Of a stretch of DNA of 64,000 nt, positions 1 to 11,038 are shown in pieces. Position 1 is the first letter of the stretch. Each line of letters opens with the position of its first letter. Made by a program: the position numbers and the translations under genes. The DNA comes from Amaurobius ferox (Eukaryota; Arthropoda; Arachnida; Araneae; Amaurobiidae). The notes beneath the pieces are model-generated. The model was given only the letters and a program-made list of their open reading frames with translations. It had not been told where the DNA came from and ran no database searches. The stretch spans positions 55,765,736 to 55,829,735 of the forward strand of contig OX578137.1 of NCBI GenBank assembly GCA_951213105.1. Direction: 5' to 3'.

Positions 1-63
1 AGAATTTAAAATCTATAAATTAATAACCTTCTCGAATAAATAAAATTTTTGATTAAAATATCG

Positions 64-255
64 TTATTTTTCTTTTTTTATATAATCATGCGATAAGGTA
101 ATCATAAATTGATTCAAATCGAATTCCTCCCTACAGAATCTGCGATTTTCCGTTACATTTGAGGGGCAGATCGGCGGGATTCTGTTTGTTTCTTTAACAA
201 AAATTTCCCAGTACGCGTTCCATCCTCCTGCATTTTCCACAATATTTCGTCGCAT
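64..255 (-). CDS. Unrecognised coding-like ORF fragment
   Basis: A 63-codon open frame on the minus strand, open a little further upstream of its first ATG. The predicted peptide is not low-complexity: it has two Trp, two Cys and a NRIPPICPSNVTENRRFC stretch. That looks more like a coding remnant or an exon than the AT-rich random frames around it. I do not recognise a family, and no convincing splice signals or neighbouring exons were seen. It could equally be chance or a retroelement scrap. Confidence 0.12.
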   Translation of the reverse strand: MRRNIVENAGGWNAYWEIFVKETNRIPPICPSNVTENRRFCREEFDLNQFMITLSHDYIKKEK

Positions 256-604
256 TTCAGGGAGTGGTTCGACGAAATTCTACAGTGTACCTTTTGAGCC
301 ACGTAAAACAACCTTTTAAAAATAAGTCAAAAATAGATTTAGTATGTGTAATACAATAAATGATACGTTGTTTTAACTAGAAGTATTCGAGAATTTTAAT
401 TCCAATATAAAAATGGAAATTTCGGTACATGTTCAAGCACCAGTCCCATTAAAATACGTTTGATTAAATCTATAGCCTTTTTCAGAGATGAATCTTTTAT
501 TCTAATAAATTTAATTTTACATCTTGTGTGCACGATTAATATGTATAGTTTCATATTGGTACGAAATGCTCGTAAGAAATTGATAAGAAGATTCTCCACT
601 TCCC

Positions 605-1235
605 CCTTCCCGTTATTTATAATTGTGGGGCACCCTCTTAATTCAAAACCATATCAATGTATGGACAAGTTTTCAATAACTTCCGCACTGCAACTAATCA
701 AGATAATATTGTGCCATGATGGTTATAATTGTGGATGACCAGCACCATTCAAAAATATGGAAATGTATAGAAAAGTTTTCACTTAGATTCCCTACTGCAA
801 CTAATCAAAACAATACTGTGATGCGATGTCACAATTTTGGGTGCCCCTCACCATTTAAAAACTCAAATGCATGAAAACGTTTTTGACTCGGATTCCCCGC
901 TGTATCTAATCAAAATAATACTGCATTATTTAATTGTAAGGGCTACCATTGAAAAACATACAAATGTATGATTTTTTTTTAATTAAATTACCCATTACAT
1001 CTAATCAAGACGATACTATGTTTCGATGGTCATAGTTGTAAGTGCCTCTCACCATTCAAAAACATATCAATCTATAGCAAATTTTTCAATTAAGTTCCGC
1101 ACAGCATCTAATCAAGACGATATTATACGGTGATAATTGCAGGTGATAATTGTGGTGATAATTGCAGGTGCTCCTTACCATTCAAAAACATACAAATATA
1201 CGAAAATGTTTCAAGTCAGGTTCTACTTCTTTAAG
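605..1235. repeat. Degenerate tandem repeat, period about 110 bp
   Basis: About five diverged units follow one another. Each carries, in order, a CACCATTCAAAAACATA-like block, AAATGTATG, a T-rich stretch, TTCCGCACTGCA, CTAATCAAGA, CGATACTATG and GATGGTCATAATTGTG. Unit starts fall near 620, 731, 840, 946 and 1046. The last unit has an extra short duplication of a GGTGATAATTG motif near 1129-1170. Spacing is irregular through indels, so this is an old minisatellite or satellite remnant. No coding frame runs through the units. Confidence 0.7.
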
Positions 1236-1410
1236 GAACATGGTAATGTACGAAAACCTTAATTAAATACTTCTCTCCATTTAATGTTCTACAAAGTTTT
1301 ATTTCATAGACTCTATATAATACCATGCCAATATATGAAAATGTTTTCAGTTAGAAGTCAGATATGAGGCTCAAAATAAACGACATCGCTTCCCCGCATA
1401 AATATAGACA

Positions 1411-1413
<3 letters not shown>

Positions 1414-1450
<37 letters not shown>
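1414..1450. repeat. (TA)n microsatellite
   Basis: About 37 bases of uninterrupted alternating A and T, continuing into a short imperfect CATACATA tail. Bases 1236-1413 and 1451-1940 hold no recognised feature. Confidence 0.9.
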
Positions 1451-1454
<4 letters not shown>

Positions 1455-1944
1455 CATATTGTATATGATCATCATTTGATGTTTTGATTGCACTTACTTT
1501 TGATTACATTTTACTTTTTATTAGTTTAAGTCAGTCGTAAATATGAAATTGAATCAATATTTCAGTTTAAATTTGTTGTTTCAAATACATTTGTTGTTAA
1601 AATTTGTAAATTATAAATCAACAGTTCTTCTCTTTAAGATTTCATTCACCATATAGTGATTCATCCTAAAAGAAAATATCCGCAAATCCAATTATGATTA
1701 CCATTTCTTTATTATTGTCTTCAATATTTCTTTTTTTGTAAATAAAATAATAAAGAGCTTCACAACATATACTTCCAATAAACGACACTGAACGAAATGT
1801 TAAAGAAATGTTATGCTTCATTTGAACGCTATCTTCTTTCATCTTTGTTTACCACATTACTTGATCTGCAATGGCTAACTTCGAAGATGTGAGGAAAATC
1901 CCACAAACGTGACGTAATAATTGTAGCAAGGTTAAAGATGAACA

Positions 1945-2580
1945 TCCTTACTGATAAACGTGCAACTTACTGCCTCTGCTTCGGACTAGATACAAAGTAG
2001 GCTGGTTGACTGACTGAACTTCCTGATGTCTGAATTTGCTTTACGACCGATTTGACAGCTGAAAGGACTGTACGCATAAAAAGATGATATATAAGAACTT
2101 AGAATTTTATAACTCAACTTTTATTTACTGCTTCTGAAAAGCAGCAGAATGAGTAAAAGCTTGTTTGTAAAATGCAATCAAAGTACCTATTTCAGTATGC
2201 GAAAACTGGATTGTAGACAGATAAAAAAGGACAGATTAGCAAGAGAAACTAGCCAATTTGGGATGTATGAAATCCATAATTTGATGACCAGTTGAAGAAT
2301 CACATTACCTTCAAGGAGTTAAGTAAGTCAGATAGTTCTTATTGATATACGTCAAAAATTTTATTGCCTCTACTTTGGACTAAAGAAGTAAACTGGTTGA
2401 CAGAATTAACTTACTGACATTTCAGTTTGCTTTACGCTTAATTTAATATTTTACTTTATGGTTAGTTTATGAAGAAATAATGTTCAAATGCTCAGGATTT
2501 TAGAGCTCAACTTTCGTTTGCTGCTACTAAAGTGCATTAGAATAAATATACTATTGCTTGGTAAATTTAATTGCATTGTA
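1945..2580 (+). repeat. Diverged direct duplication, offset about 385 bp
   Basis: Two similar blocks lie in the same orientation, about 1946-2190 and 2334-2580. Shared landmarks in order are ACTTACTGCCTCTGCTTCGGACTA / TTATTGCCTCTACTTTGGACTA style motifs, CTGGTTGAC, TTTGCTTTACG, and CTCAACTTT followed by TTACTGCT or TTGCTGCT. They end near TTGTAAAATGCAATCAAAGTA and its counterpart. Identity is clearly below that of the recent elements elsewhere in the window. Mechanism and function are unknown; no coding potential was recognised. Confidence 0.5.
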
Positions 2581-2618
2581 AAGTAAAAAACCTCGTTAAT
2601 AACAGTAAAATAATCGAT

Positions 2619-2877
2619 CAAAAATATCCACCGATTTCCAAAGCTAAAAGTAGCCTACATCTTCAGGATGAAATGATAGCAACCACACTACCATAAGTAA
2701 GAAGGTGTCTGTCTGTCAGCCTCCTTTTTCGGGATATAAACACATAGCAACCACACTGCTATAGTCAAGAATATGACGGACGACAAACGTCACTGACTTT
2801 GATAGTGTGGTTTCTCTGCCATTTCATCCTGAAGAAGGAGGCTGCTTTTTGTTTCCGAAATCGGTTAGCATATTTTA
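2619..2877. mobile_element. Fold-back (long inverted repeat) element, MITE-like
   Basis: The outer 75-80 bases of each side are inverted repeats of each other. The left arm begins AAAATATCCACCGATTTCC and continues through TCTTCAGGATGAAATG to CAACCACACTA. The right arm reads the same on the minus strand (AAAATATGCTAACCGATTTC, then TCTTCAGGATGAAATGG and AACCACACTAT). A second AGCAACCACACTGCTATAG palindrome sits inside. The structure suits a fold-back or hAT/Mutator-type MITE. I could not fix a target duplication, so the superfamily is open. There is no ORF of note. Confidence 0.65.
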
Positions 2878-3721
2878 AGTCGCTAATTATCCTATTACTA
2901 CCAAGGTTGCTTGTATTTCAAATTAATTTGCACGGTCGCTGTGGGTAAAATGCAGATTGTATACAAATATAAAGAATAGCTTAAAGACTACCTTGTCAAT
3001 AAAAGATGTATAAAATACTACTTTGGTGACTAATTATAATATTTTCCATTCGTCTATAATAATTATTATGGGCCAGATAGACTCCTTCAGAAATGGCTGC
3101 GAGTGTATCTTTGTTTAATCACAGAGTAACAGATTTATTGGGGTGAATGAAGTAAAATCAGCATGCAGTGCATTTAATGAAGGGATACAATTAAAATTTA
3201 CTCTAAATCTTAATTTCAATATGTGTATTTTAATTTCAAGTTAGATTTAGAGTACACCCGATCTATCACTAATCGTGAACCTTTTTTACCAGCATAATTC
3301 GCACGAAAACGTCAGTTTTGGTTTACAAAAGATCCGATGAGGCCTATTCAACGAAGAAAGTGTTTGTAAATGTTTCATAGATGCATTATACAAAGCAGCA
3401 TCAAATGTACTTCATACAAAGACACATCATACACAAAAGAATAAGAAATGCAGATGCCGAAAGATACATACAATGTTTTCAATACATAACTTTCAAATAT
3501 TCATGGAAATGGCAGTTTATTCTGCACAATGAATCATTTATATGGTTTTCAAAAAGCGAGGAAAGATAAATATATACAGTACTATAATAGCACTCAGCAT
3601 TTTTAACAATTTCTGTTAATATATATATAATCTTCTGTGAGTTTCGACTGCAAACTGTATAGGGTTACTAAGAGAAAATCTTAAGATGGCCGATACCACT
3701 TCAGTAAAGTGCACATGCCCG
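2878..3721. other. Gene-empty stretch
   Basis: AT-rich single-copy-looking sequence. It holds one 62-codon frame at 3381-3569 rich in His and Ile that matches no family I know. No repeats, RNA genes or splice-bounded exons were recognised. Confidence 0.5.
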
Positions 3722-4246
3722 ATCAAATAAAAGTAATTACAGCGCCCCTAGTGGAGAACTTAAAAAGTTAGGATATCAAAGTCGGCAACAAAGCCAAATA
3801 GTCGAGAAAATCCAATCACAAAAGTGTAGATAGGTGCCTAATAAATAGAAATAAGTCACAAAAGATGAAAAGAACACGTATACGGAAAGCAATACATACC
3901 TGTTAAGAAATCGTATCATCAGAGACACGGTAAAATGTTCTTTAAAATGTTCTTTAAAATATGCAATATATTTAACAGAGGGTATTTTACACTAGATCTA
4001 CACTAGATTTCTGTTCATGTAAGTGCTGTTTATTGTATCATTCCTAAATAGGACGGCAATTCGCCAATAACTATATTGTGTCAAATAGATGCCTTCTTGA
4101 ACACTTTTAGTGTCGATTGCTACACACAATGCTTTACAACTTAGTAATTCGAGTTTTATCATCTATATCACTATGTTTCCGAGTTCGTTATCCTATTTTT
4201 TTAATCTCATTTTGGGGCGCTGCAATCACTTTTATGCGATTGGAAA
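3722..4246. repeat. Inverted repeat pair
   Basis: The left arm (about 3725-3850) contains ATAAAAGTAATTACAGCGCC, then AACTTAAAAAGTTAGGATA, TCGGCAACA and AATCACAAAAGTGT. The complement of the right arm (about 4085-4246) contains ATAAAAGTGATTGCAGCGCC, ATTAAAAAAATAGGATAAC, TCGGAAACA and AATCGACACTAAAAGTGT in the same order. This is an old, diverged inverted duplication, possibly a decayed fold-back element. Element boundaries and target duplications are not visible. Confidence 0.45.
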
Positions 4247-5689
4247 TAGTCACTTTCCTATAGATAGGACTAACATATACACTCATGCGAGCGTTTCCTT
4301 ACAATGCTATTGGAGTACTTGAGGATTCTTTATATTAATCCTTTCTCAGGATTAGAAGGAGAAAGGATATATTATAAGGAATAACCAATGTGATAATACT
4401 ACTAAAGAGGTATCTTTTGATAAGTCTCTCCGATAAAAGCTGCCATATTTACGTCATATATTAGAAAAACCATAAAATCCTGGCAAAAGCAGATCACAAT
4501 ACCATCCTTGCAAAGGATCAAGTTCGAGTCCTGCTCTCTACTTTTCGTGATTTTGTGGTCAGCGTTAGTGGTTTGCATGGATCTAATTTAAAAAAAATTC
4601 CTGACCCGATCAGAAAATATTAAGATTTGACCCGAAAACACTCAAAGCCCTGCCCTATTCGACCCAGCCCGATATTTATGAATACATTGAAGCCTGGTTA
4701 AAACTAACACACTGTTGCCTCGTATCATGATCTTAATTTGCCATTTAAGGAATTAAACACAGCATATTACAAGCAACGATTCAAATCAGCATATGAAAGT
4801 TGCAAATATTTTTAATTTCACTTCGGAATATCTTCTAATAAATAAATCTTCAATTTCCGATCTGAAATTATTATTTTTCTGTATCTGGTTCTAATTTACC
4901 CATCTGCGTTCTCCGCGTAGAACAAACTTCTATTACTTAACCTGGGACAAGGAGACTTTCATCCGGCTTTTTTATTTACATTTCCCCGGCCCGATTTTTT
5001 TAAAACCTGATCCGAGTCCTACTCGAAGTAGTTTCCTTAAAATTCGCCCCGGCTCGTGGATTGTGTCAGGCCTAAGCTCACTGCGCATAGCCCGATCCCG
5101 TGCAGAACTCTAGTGAGCGTAAATCAAATACGTTTTTTTAGTTTAGTAGACCGCAAGTTGAAAATGAAAATCGTTTTCAATCTATGTCAACAGTTGATAA
5201 TCAAGCCCTTTGAACTGAATACACATCTCCATCTATTTATTCTACCCTCCTACTAAAGCTATTTTCGGTCACTGGATTGGCATTTTTTATCGTATCCATC
5301 TAATTAGATAAGATTCATTTGAACGCAGTGTTTAAGCTACAATCTCTACTATCACAAGGTTCTTTTACGTCCCTTGCGTACAATAAACATGTGTCTAAAA
5401 TGCTACTGAACTCACATATAACGACCTCGCATATAGCGAATAATTGGTTATTGCAGAGTCTGGGGTTAACCTTTAATCCGAAACGGAGGGGTGATATTTT
5501 TTTTTAACATAACAGAATAGGTTATGTGGTATACCACCCTATTAAAATTCCTTATCCTTACTGTGCTGATTAATATAATTTTTAATTAAAAATAATAAAT
5601 TTCCTATTATATTTATTTTATATGTATTATATTTATAATATATTATATTATATTATTTATATTATATTATATTTATTTTATTAATATCT
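4247..5689. other. Gene-empty stretch
   Basis: No gene recognised. It includes a segment at 4575-5060 with scattered short motifs of the type TGACCCGA / GGCCCGAT, and an AT-only simple-sequence patch at about 5590-5690 made of TATTATATTTATTTTA-like words. Near 4467-4535 there is a GTTCGAGTCC motif preceded by a TTGCAAA loop, which recalls a tRNA but does not fold convincingly. Confidence 0.5.
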
Positions 5690-6169
5690 TTTTTTATTTT
5701 ATATGACTTTTTGATAATTTTTTTGAAAAATGTGCAATATCTCGAGAACGGTTCATGTTAGTGTTCTAAAATTTATGTCAATCGTTTTCTAATGAAAAAT
5801 TACATAAGAAATATCTATTTGCGTAACTTTATTAGAGGTTTTGATTTTTTGACGATTTTTTCAAAATTTCACTCGATAATTTAGGGGGGTTCTGTACATT
5901 CGATTGCGTATAAAAACAATCGGCTTCCAGTGTTCACGGATTGTAATTTTTGTACCAAATTCCATTCGAATCGGTCCATTCGTTCTTCAGTTATCCTCTC
6001 CACAGGCTCACTGACACACACACAGAGAGAGAGAGAGAGACATCATTTCAAAAATGTTCGATTCGTGATCAGGGATGCTTGAAACGTGCTCTGCCGTCGA
6101 AAACTCGAATTCGAATTTTCGACCCCATCACAATACTTTCCTTATACATTATTGTATATAAAGAAAGTA
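5690..6169 (+). mobile_element. Family A element, 5'-truncated copy
   Basis: Only the right half is present: the TATATGACTTTTTGATAAT block, AATATCTCGAGAACGGTTCATG, the CCATTCGTTC block and a short CA/GA microsatellite at 6013-6042. Then come the TCGAAAACTCGAATTCGAA palindrome and the terminal hairpin ending AAGAAAGTA. The left end with the GATGTGGGCAGCACATG hairpin is missing. The 74-codon frame across it is a by-product that recurs in other copies, not a gene. Confidence 0.85.
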
Positions 6170-6210
6170 ATTAACAGTTTTTGTATTTTTACTAAGCCAA
6201 ATTTTATCAG

Positions 6211-6496
6211 TTGTTGTTGTTGAGACCCACACCGTCCGACCTACCAGAAAGGTGTAAGGTAACTGTTTGGACTGCCGGGAAGTGCCACCCAATTTAGACC
6301 GGGACCCAGTGGGGGAGGCATCCACAGGGACCGTACCCTCCTTCCCCTACCACCAACCTCTCGGAAGGACTTACGGACCCACATGTTTAACGTGATCGTA
6401 CTCCGCGTGAACACGGCGGCAGTTTTGGCAGTGGCTGGAATCGAACCCGGGCCTACCGAGTGCAACTCCAGCGCGCTAACCAATGGGCTACCGCGC
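6211..6496 (-). mobile_element. tRNA-derived SINE with (AAC)n tail
   Basis: Read on the minus strand, the element starts with a tRNA-like head (about 6424-6496). It has a box A-like TAGCCCATTGGTTAGCGC and a clear box B, GGTTCGATTCC. A roughly 200-bp body follows, then a tail of four AAC units (6211-6222). Near-identical 14-bp flanks bound it: CCAAATTTTATCAG at 6197-6210 and CCAAATTTTATCCG at 6497-6510. This is a target-site duplication with one mismatch, so it moved by LINE-dependent retrotransposition. The body matches the composite SINE at 16565-16950 closely. The head looks capable of RNA polymerase III transcription, which I infer from the boxes only. Confidence 0.9.
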
Positions 6497-6510
6497 CCAA
6501 ATTTTATCCG

Positions 6511-6984
6511 TTATAAATCCTAGCAAAATGCGCTTAAAATTTTGAAATTTATCAGTCTTATATGTGATATTTAAAATGGATAAAATTAAAACTGTAAAAT
6601 ATCTCATGAGAATACATTTATTTTGCGGCGTGAAACAATTTTCTTATGTTAATTAATGCAAATAAAATTATTTCAAAAGCGAAAGTTCATAAGTAGCAAC
6701 ATTCATAAGCAATACCTGAAGTTGCAGTTTCAAAAGCAAAAACATAACTTCCTGGTATGATTCTCCTCAAGATCGTAACTTATAAAATCCTTGAAAGAAG
6801 AACACGTTAAGAATATTAAACCAACATTTAGCTATCCTATCGGAATGCTGAACTTTAATAAACCATGATTGCGTTTGCACTTGTGCCTCTGTCATGAGAA
6901 AAAGACATAATGAAAGAAATAGTAAAAAATATTATCAAACATATTCATGCAGAAAATGAAGTAATCATTCGAAGTAGTAAGTAA
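6511..6984. other. Gene-empty stretch before the Helitron array
   Basis: AT-rich unique-looking sequence with no recognised feature. It ends in A at 6984, the left host base of the A/T target dinucleotide used by the Helitron array. Confidence 0.5.
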
Positions 6985-7006
6985 TCTATATAAATAAAAA
7001 TGAAAA

Positions 7007-7052
<46 letters not shown>

Positions 7053-8421
7053 ACACCATCACGGGAGAACGGCTGAACCGAATTTGATGAAATTTTGTGG
7101 GTAGCCCAGAAATAGCCCCACTTAAAATTATGTCTGTGTTTTGAGATTCTACGACCAGTGGTTCTCGAGATATTAGTAAAAAACGAAATTTTCGTTTGTC
7201 TCATCGTCACGGAAAAACGGCTGAACCGAATTTAATGAAATTTGGTGAATAGCCTTGAAATATCCCCCCATAAATTTTGTCCAAGTTTCGAGTTTCTAAG
7301 ACCTGGGGTTGTCGAGATATTAATGAAAAACGGAACTTTTTCCTAGGAGTTCTACTCCCTAACTCCGTGGTTCATCCAAACGAAAAGCTTGAAAATCGTT
7401 TGAAAGTGAATTAAAATTTAATCTCTGAGTTTGATGGGAGATTTTTTGCGTTAATTAGTCACTTTCTGAAAACATGAATTGTTTGAAACATGATTTAAAG
7501 GGGAAATCTATCTCCATGGTTCATGGTTTATTTAAAACAAGCTTTTACGGAACAATGAGAAGTATAGAGAAATCAAAATCGTTATTTAATTTCGCAGTTT
7601 ATGTTATAAGATATGACATATTTAACATGTTATAAGATTCTATCTTATATCATGTTACTCAGAAACGCAATTAAATTAAATCTGTCTGTTAATTTTAATA
7701 ATTATTTTTTCGATTTGAATAATAAATAAATGGATATAAAAATATATTTTAGAAAAGAACGATTTGATTTTTCTTATAGCATTTTTGACTGGATAATATC
7801 AATTACGGTCTTCAGGTTTAAAAATTACTATTATTCATATTTTCGGGGATTATTGATTCAAGGATTATTGATATTTTCAAGTTATTATGCAATTATTTTA
7901 TTATGACAAAAATTGTTTAAACTCATATATTGTATGTTGTACGAATCTTCTACAAATACACGTGTATATCTTTTAATCTACGAGAATATAAGTAGTGCAG
8001 GTATATTGACATATGTTTTGATATATATTGGCATATATTGGAATCAATTACGACCTTCTGGTATAAAGAGTACGGATATTATTGATGTTTTCAATTTATT
8101 ACGTCATCTCTTTTATTTTGGCAAATATTTTTGAGACGCATATTGTAATACGGGTAATCTTCTACTAACACATTGGCATATTTTCTGATCTGCGACAATA
8201 TAATTAGTACGGGGTTGCATATATTCATTCAATTCCTATTTTTTCTTCTGTAAATTTGCTTACAAAAGGGAGCAGGATGTTTTATTCTTCAGATCGGACC
8301 GTGAAGATAATTTTGCATAGTGAGAACATATATTCTTAAACTTCTCTTTAGGAGCAATAAATTTAATATTTTAACAGAATTTGCACATGATTGCGAACTT
8401 TAAGTTTCTTTAAATTATACA

Positions 8422-8450
8422 CTCCGTACGAATAACGGGTGTGCTGTTAG
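8422..8450 (+). other. Internal fossil Helitron 3' terminus in unit 1
   Basis: CTCCGTACGAATAACGGGTG followed by TGCTGTTAG has the same hairpin and terminal layout as the true unit ends, with CTGTTAG in place of CTGCTAG. The 150 bases before it match the 150 bases before the true end of unit 3 (17343). It therefore looks like an old 3' end now inside a longer element. In unit 2 the equivalent site (13710-13726) is cut short by a deletion of about 66 bases just after the hairpin. Confidence 0.75.
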
Positions 8451-9956
8451 TGGTTAATAAATTTTAACATTTTAGGAGGATATATCATGTTGCTCGGCAT
8501 CGCAATTAAATTAAATGTGTTTGTTAATGTTTTTATTATTTTTTTTCGATTTAAATAATAAATAAATGGATAAATGGATATAAAAGTATATCTTATGAAT
8601 GTACGGTTTGATTTTTCTTTTAATTATATTAATTGCTGACTGCGTACATCAATTTCATTTATTTTGGCAAAGAGTTTTCAAGCTTATATCGTATTTAGCT
8701 ACTAAACTCATATATTGTGTTTAGCCAATAAATTCATATAGCCGATTGTTGAAACAGAAAAAGAGTAGAGCGGGTATATCTTCTAATACAGTTGTTGTGT
8801 TTTCATTTAGTATATTGAAACGGGATAAGAATGTTTCATTCAGATCTGCAAATTCAAAGATACGAATTTGGAGGGATATCGCTAATTTGACAACTTTTCT
8901 TAAACTTTGCCAAATTGACGGAAATGTCGCCAAATTGATATAAACGACACACAAACAGCTGCCATAAACCTTCGGGTTGGTCGTGTGGCTTGGGTCTTCT
9001 ACATATCAATGAAATTTTTTTTTGTTTTGTTAGAAGAGAGTACTGAAATGATGTTTGGTTAGCATTTATCTGTCAGACCAACCATCCTACTTAGTAATAC
9101 ATTTAGCGAATTTTTAAAATGTCACCAAATTGATAAAAATGTTTTCAAATCTATAAAAATATCTTGAAATTGATAAAATTGCGCTACATAAATGATATTA
9201 ATTGTTTTTTGTTAGGGGATAGTATTGTGATGATATTTCGTCATTTTGTCGCAAAGTGGAACTGTCAGTTCTACAGTCCCACTTGGCGATAAATTTGGCG
9301 ATTTTTTAAAATGTCGCTAATTTGACGAAACTGTCGCCAAATGTTCCATAGAAATATAACTATTTAGACGATATTTTTTCTACCAATTTATTTGAAGCAA
9401 ATGATATCATGTCGCTTAGCAACGGATTTAAATCCAATGTGTTTATGCGGCAGACGATTTTTATTCAATCCTTTCCGATTTGAATAATGAAGATATGTAT
9501 ATAAAATAAATTTCATTGCCATTTCATTTTGGACTGGATAATACCAATTACACTCTTCTGGTTTAAACATTATTATTATTGATATTTTCCGGAATTATTG
9601 ATTCAGGGATTATTGATATTTTTAAGTTATTACGCCATTGTTTTATTGCGGCAAAAATTGCTGACACACGCATATTGTACGTTGTACGAGTAATCTTCTA
9701 GGAATGCACGGGTATATCTTCTAACCTACGAGAATATAAGTAGTACAGGTATATTGGCATATATATTGGAATCAAGTACAGTCTTCTGGTATGAAGATTA
9801 AGGGGATTAATTATATATTCAATTTATTACGTCGTCTGTTGTATTTTACCAAAAAACATATGTGACTCATATTGCAAAACGGGTAATCGTCTACTAATAA
9901 TCGGACATTATAAGTAGTACGTGTATATCTTCCCATATAATTTTAGCACTTTAATT

Positions 9957-10092
9957 ACTTTCCTTATATACATAATGTATAAGGAAAGTATTGTGACGGG
10001 GTCGAAAATTCGAATTCGAGTTTTCGACGGGAGAGCACGTTTCAAGCATCCCTGATCATGAATCAAACATTTTTGAAGTGATGTCTGTGTGT

Positions 10093-10131
<39 letters not shown>

Positions 10132-10840
10132 TATGTGTGTGTGTGTGTGTGTGTGTGTCAGTGAGTCTGTGGAGACGATAACTGACGAACGAATGGACCG
10201 ATTCGAACCAAATTTGGTACAAAAATCACAATCCGTAAACACTGGAAGCCTATTGCTTTTATATGCAATCGAATGTTAAGAACCCACCTAAATTTTCGAA
10301 TGAAATTTTGAAAAAATCGTCAAAAAATCAAAACCACTAATATAGTTACGCAAATAGACATTTCTTATGTAATTTTTTATTAGAAAACGATTGACATAAA
10401 TTTTAGAACGCTAACATGAACCGTTCTCGAGATATTGTTCATTTTTTAAAAAAAAATTATAAAAAAGTCATATTAAAAAAAAATTCCTATTGAGAAACAT
10501 GTTCACTTTTCATATGTAATACCATGCGATAAATTGGGTTACATCATTCTCGTGGAACTAGCTCATTCCATTCATGAAAAAATATACTTTTAGTAATACT
10601 TTTGTGTTTGAACGCCAATAGTCATTTATCTGCTGTAAGAATAACTTATTTCTTAGTGCATAACGCTTGGCGAGATTTTGGCGATGAATTTGGCGGAATG
10701 TCGCCAACTTGGCGACTTTTTGAAATGTTGCCAAATTAACGAAAATCTCGCCAAATGGATAAAAATGACGACTAATTGTCGAAAATGTAATATCTTGGAA
10801 AGGATATTAGTATCTACTATAAGAAAAACCTACTTTTTTT
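9957..10840 (-). mobile_element. Family A element (A2), first of a tandem pair
   Basis: Begins with the terminal hairpin ACTTTCCTTATA...TATAAGGAAAGT and runs through the palindrome, GT microsatellite (10085-10159) and TTTGGCGA cluster (about 10670-10760). It stops at CCTACTTTTTTT, where the next copy starts at once. Its distal end (ACTGTAAAAGTAG...CCCACATCAGAT) is absent. The sequence is very close to the adjacent copy. It lies inside Helitron unit 1. Confidence 0.9.
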
Positions 10841-10976
10841 ACTTTCCTTATATACATAATGTATAAGGAAAGTATTGTGACGGGGTCGAAAATTCGAATT
10901 CGAGTTTTCGACGGGAGAGCACGTTTCAAGCATCCCTGATCACGAATCAAACATTTTTGAAGTGATGTCTGTGTGT

Positions 10977-11038
<62 letters not shown>

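Noticed and set aside
4467..4535. tRNA-Cys-like sequence (TTGCAAA loop and GTTCGAGTCC)
   Set aside because: The T-stem has mismatches, there is no matching acceptor strand and no proper D-arm. It is too weak to call a tRNA or SINE.
6241..6483. 80-codon minus frame over the tRNA-derived SINE
   Set aside because: The frame translates a tRNA-like region and SINE body; the same peptide words appear in the composite SINE. No coding function is supported.
9908..10222. Recurrent frames encoding an FESVHSFVSYRLHRLTDTHT type peptide in several family A copies
   Set aside because: The same frame recurs because the repeat recurs. It crosses the CA microsatellite (His-Thr runs), varies in length with it and lacks start or stop conservation. 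It is not a gene.
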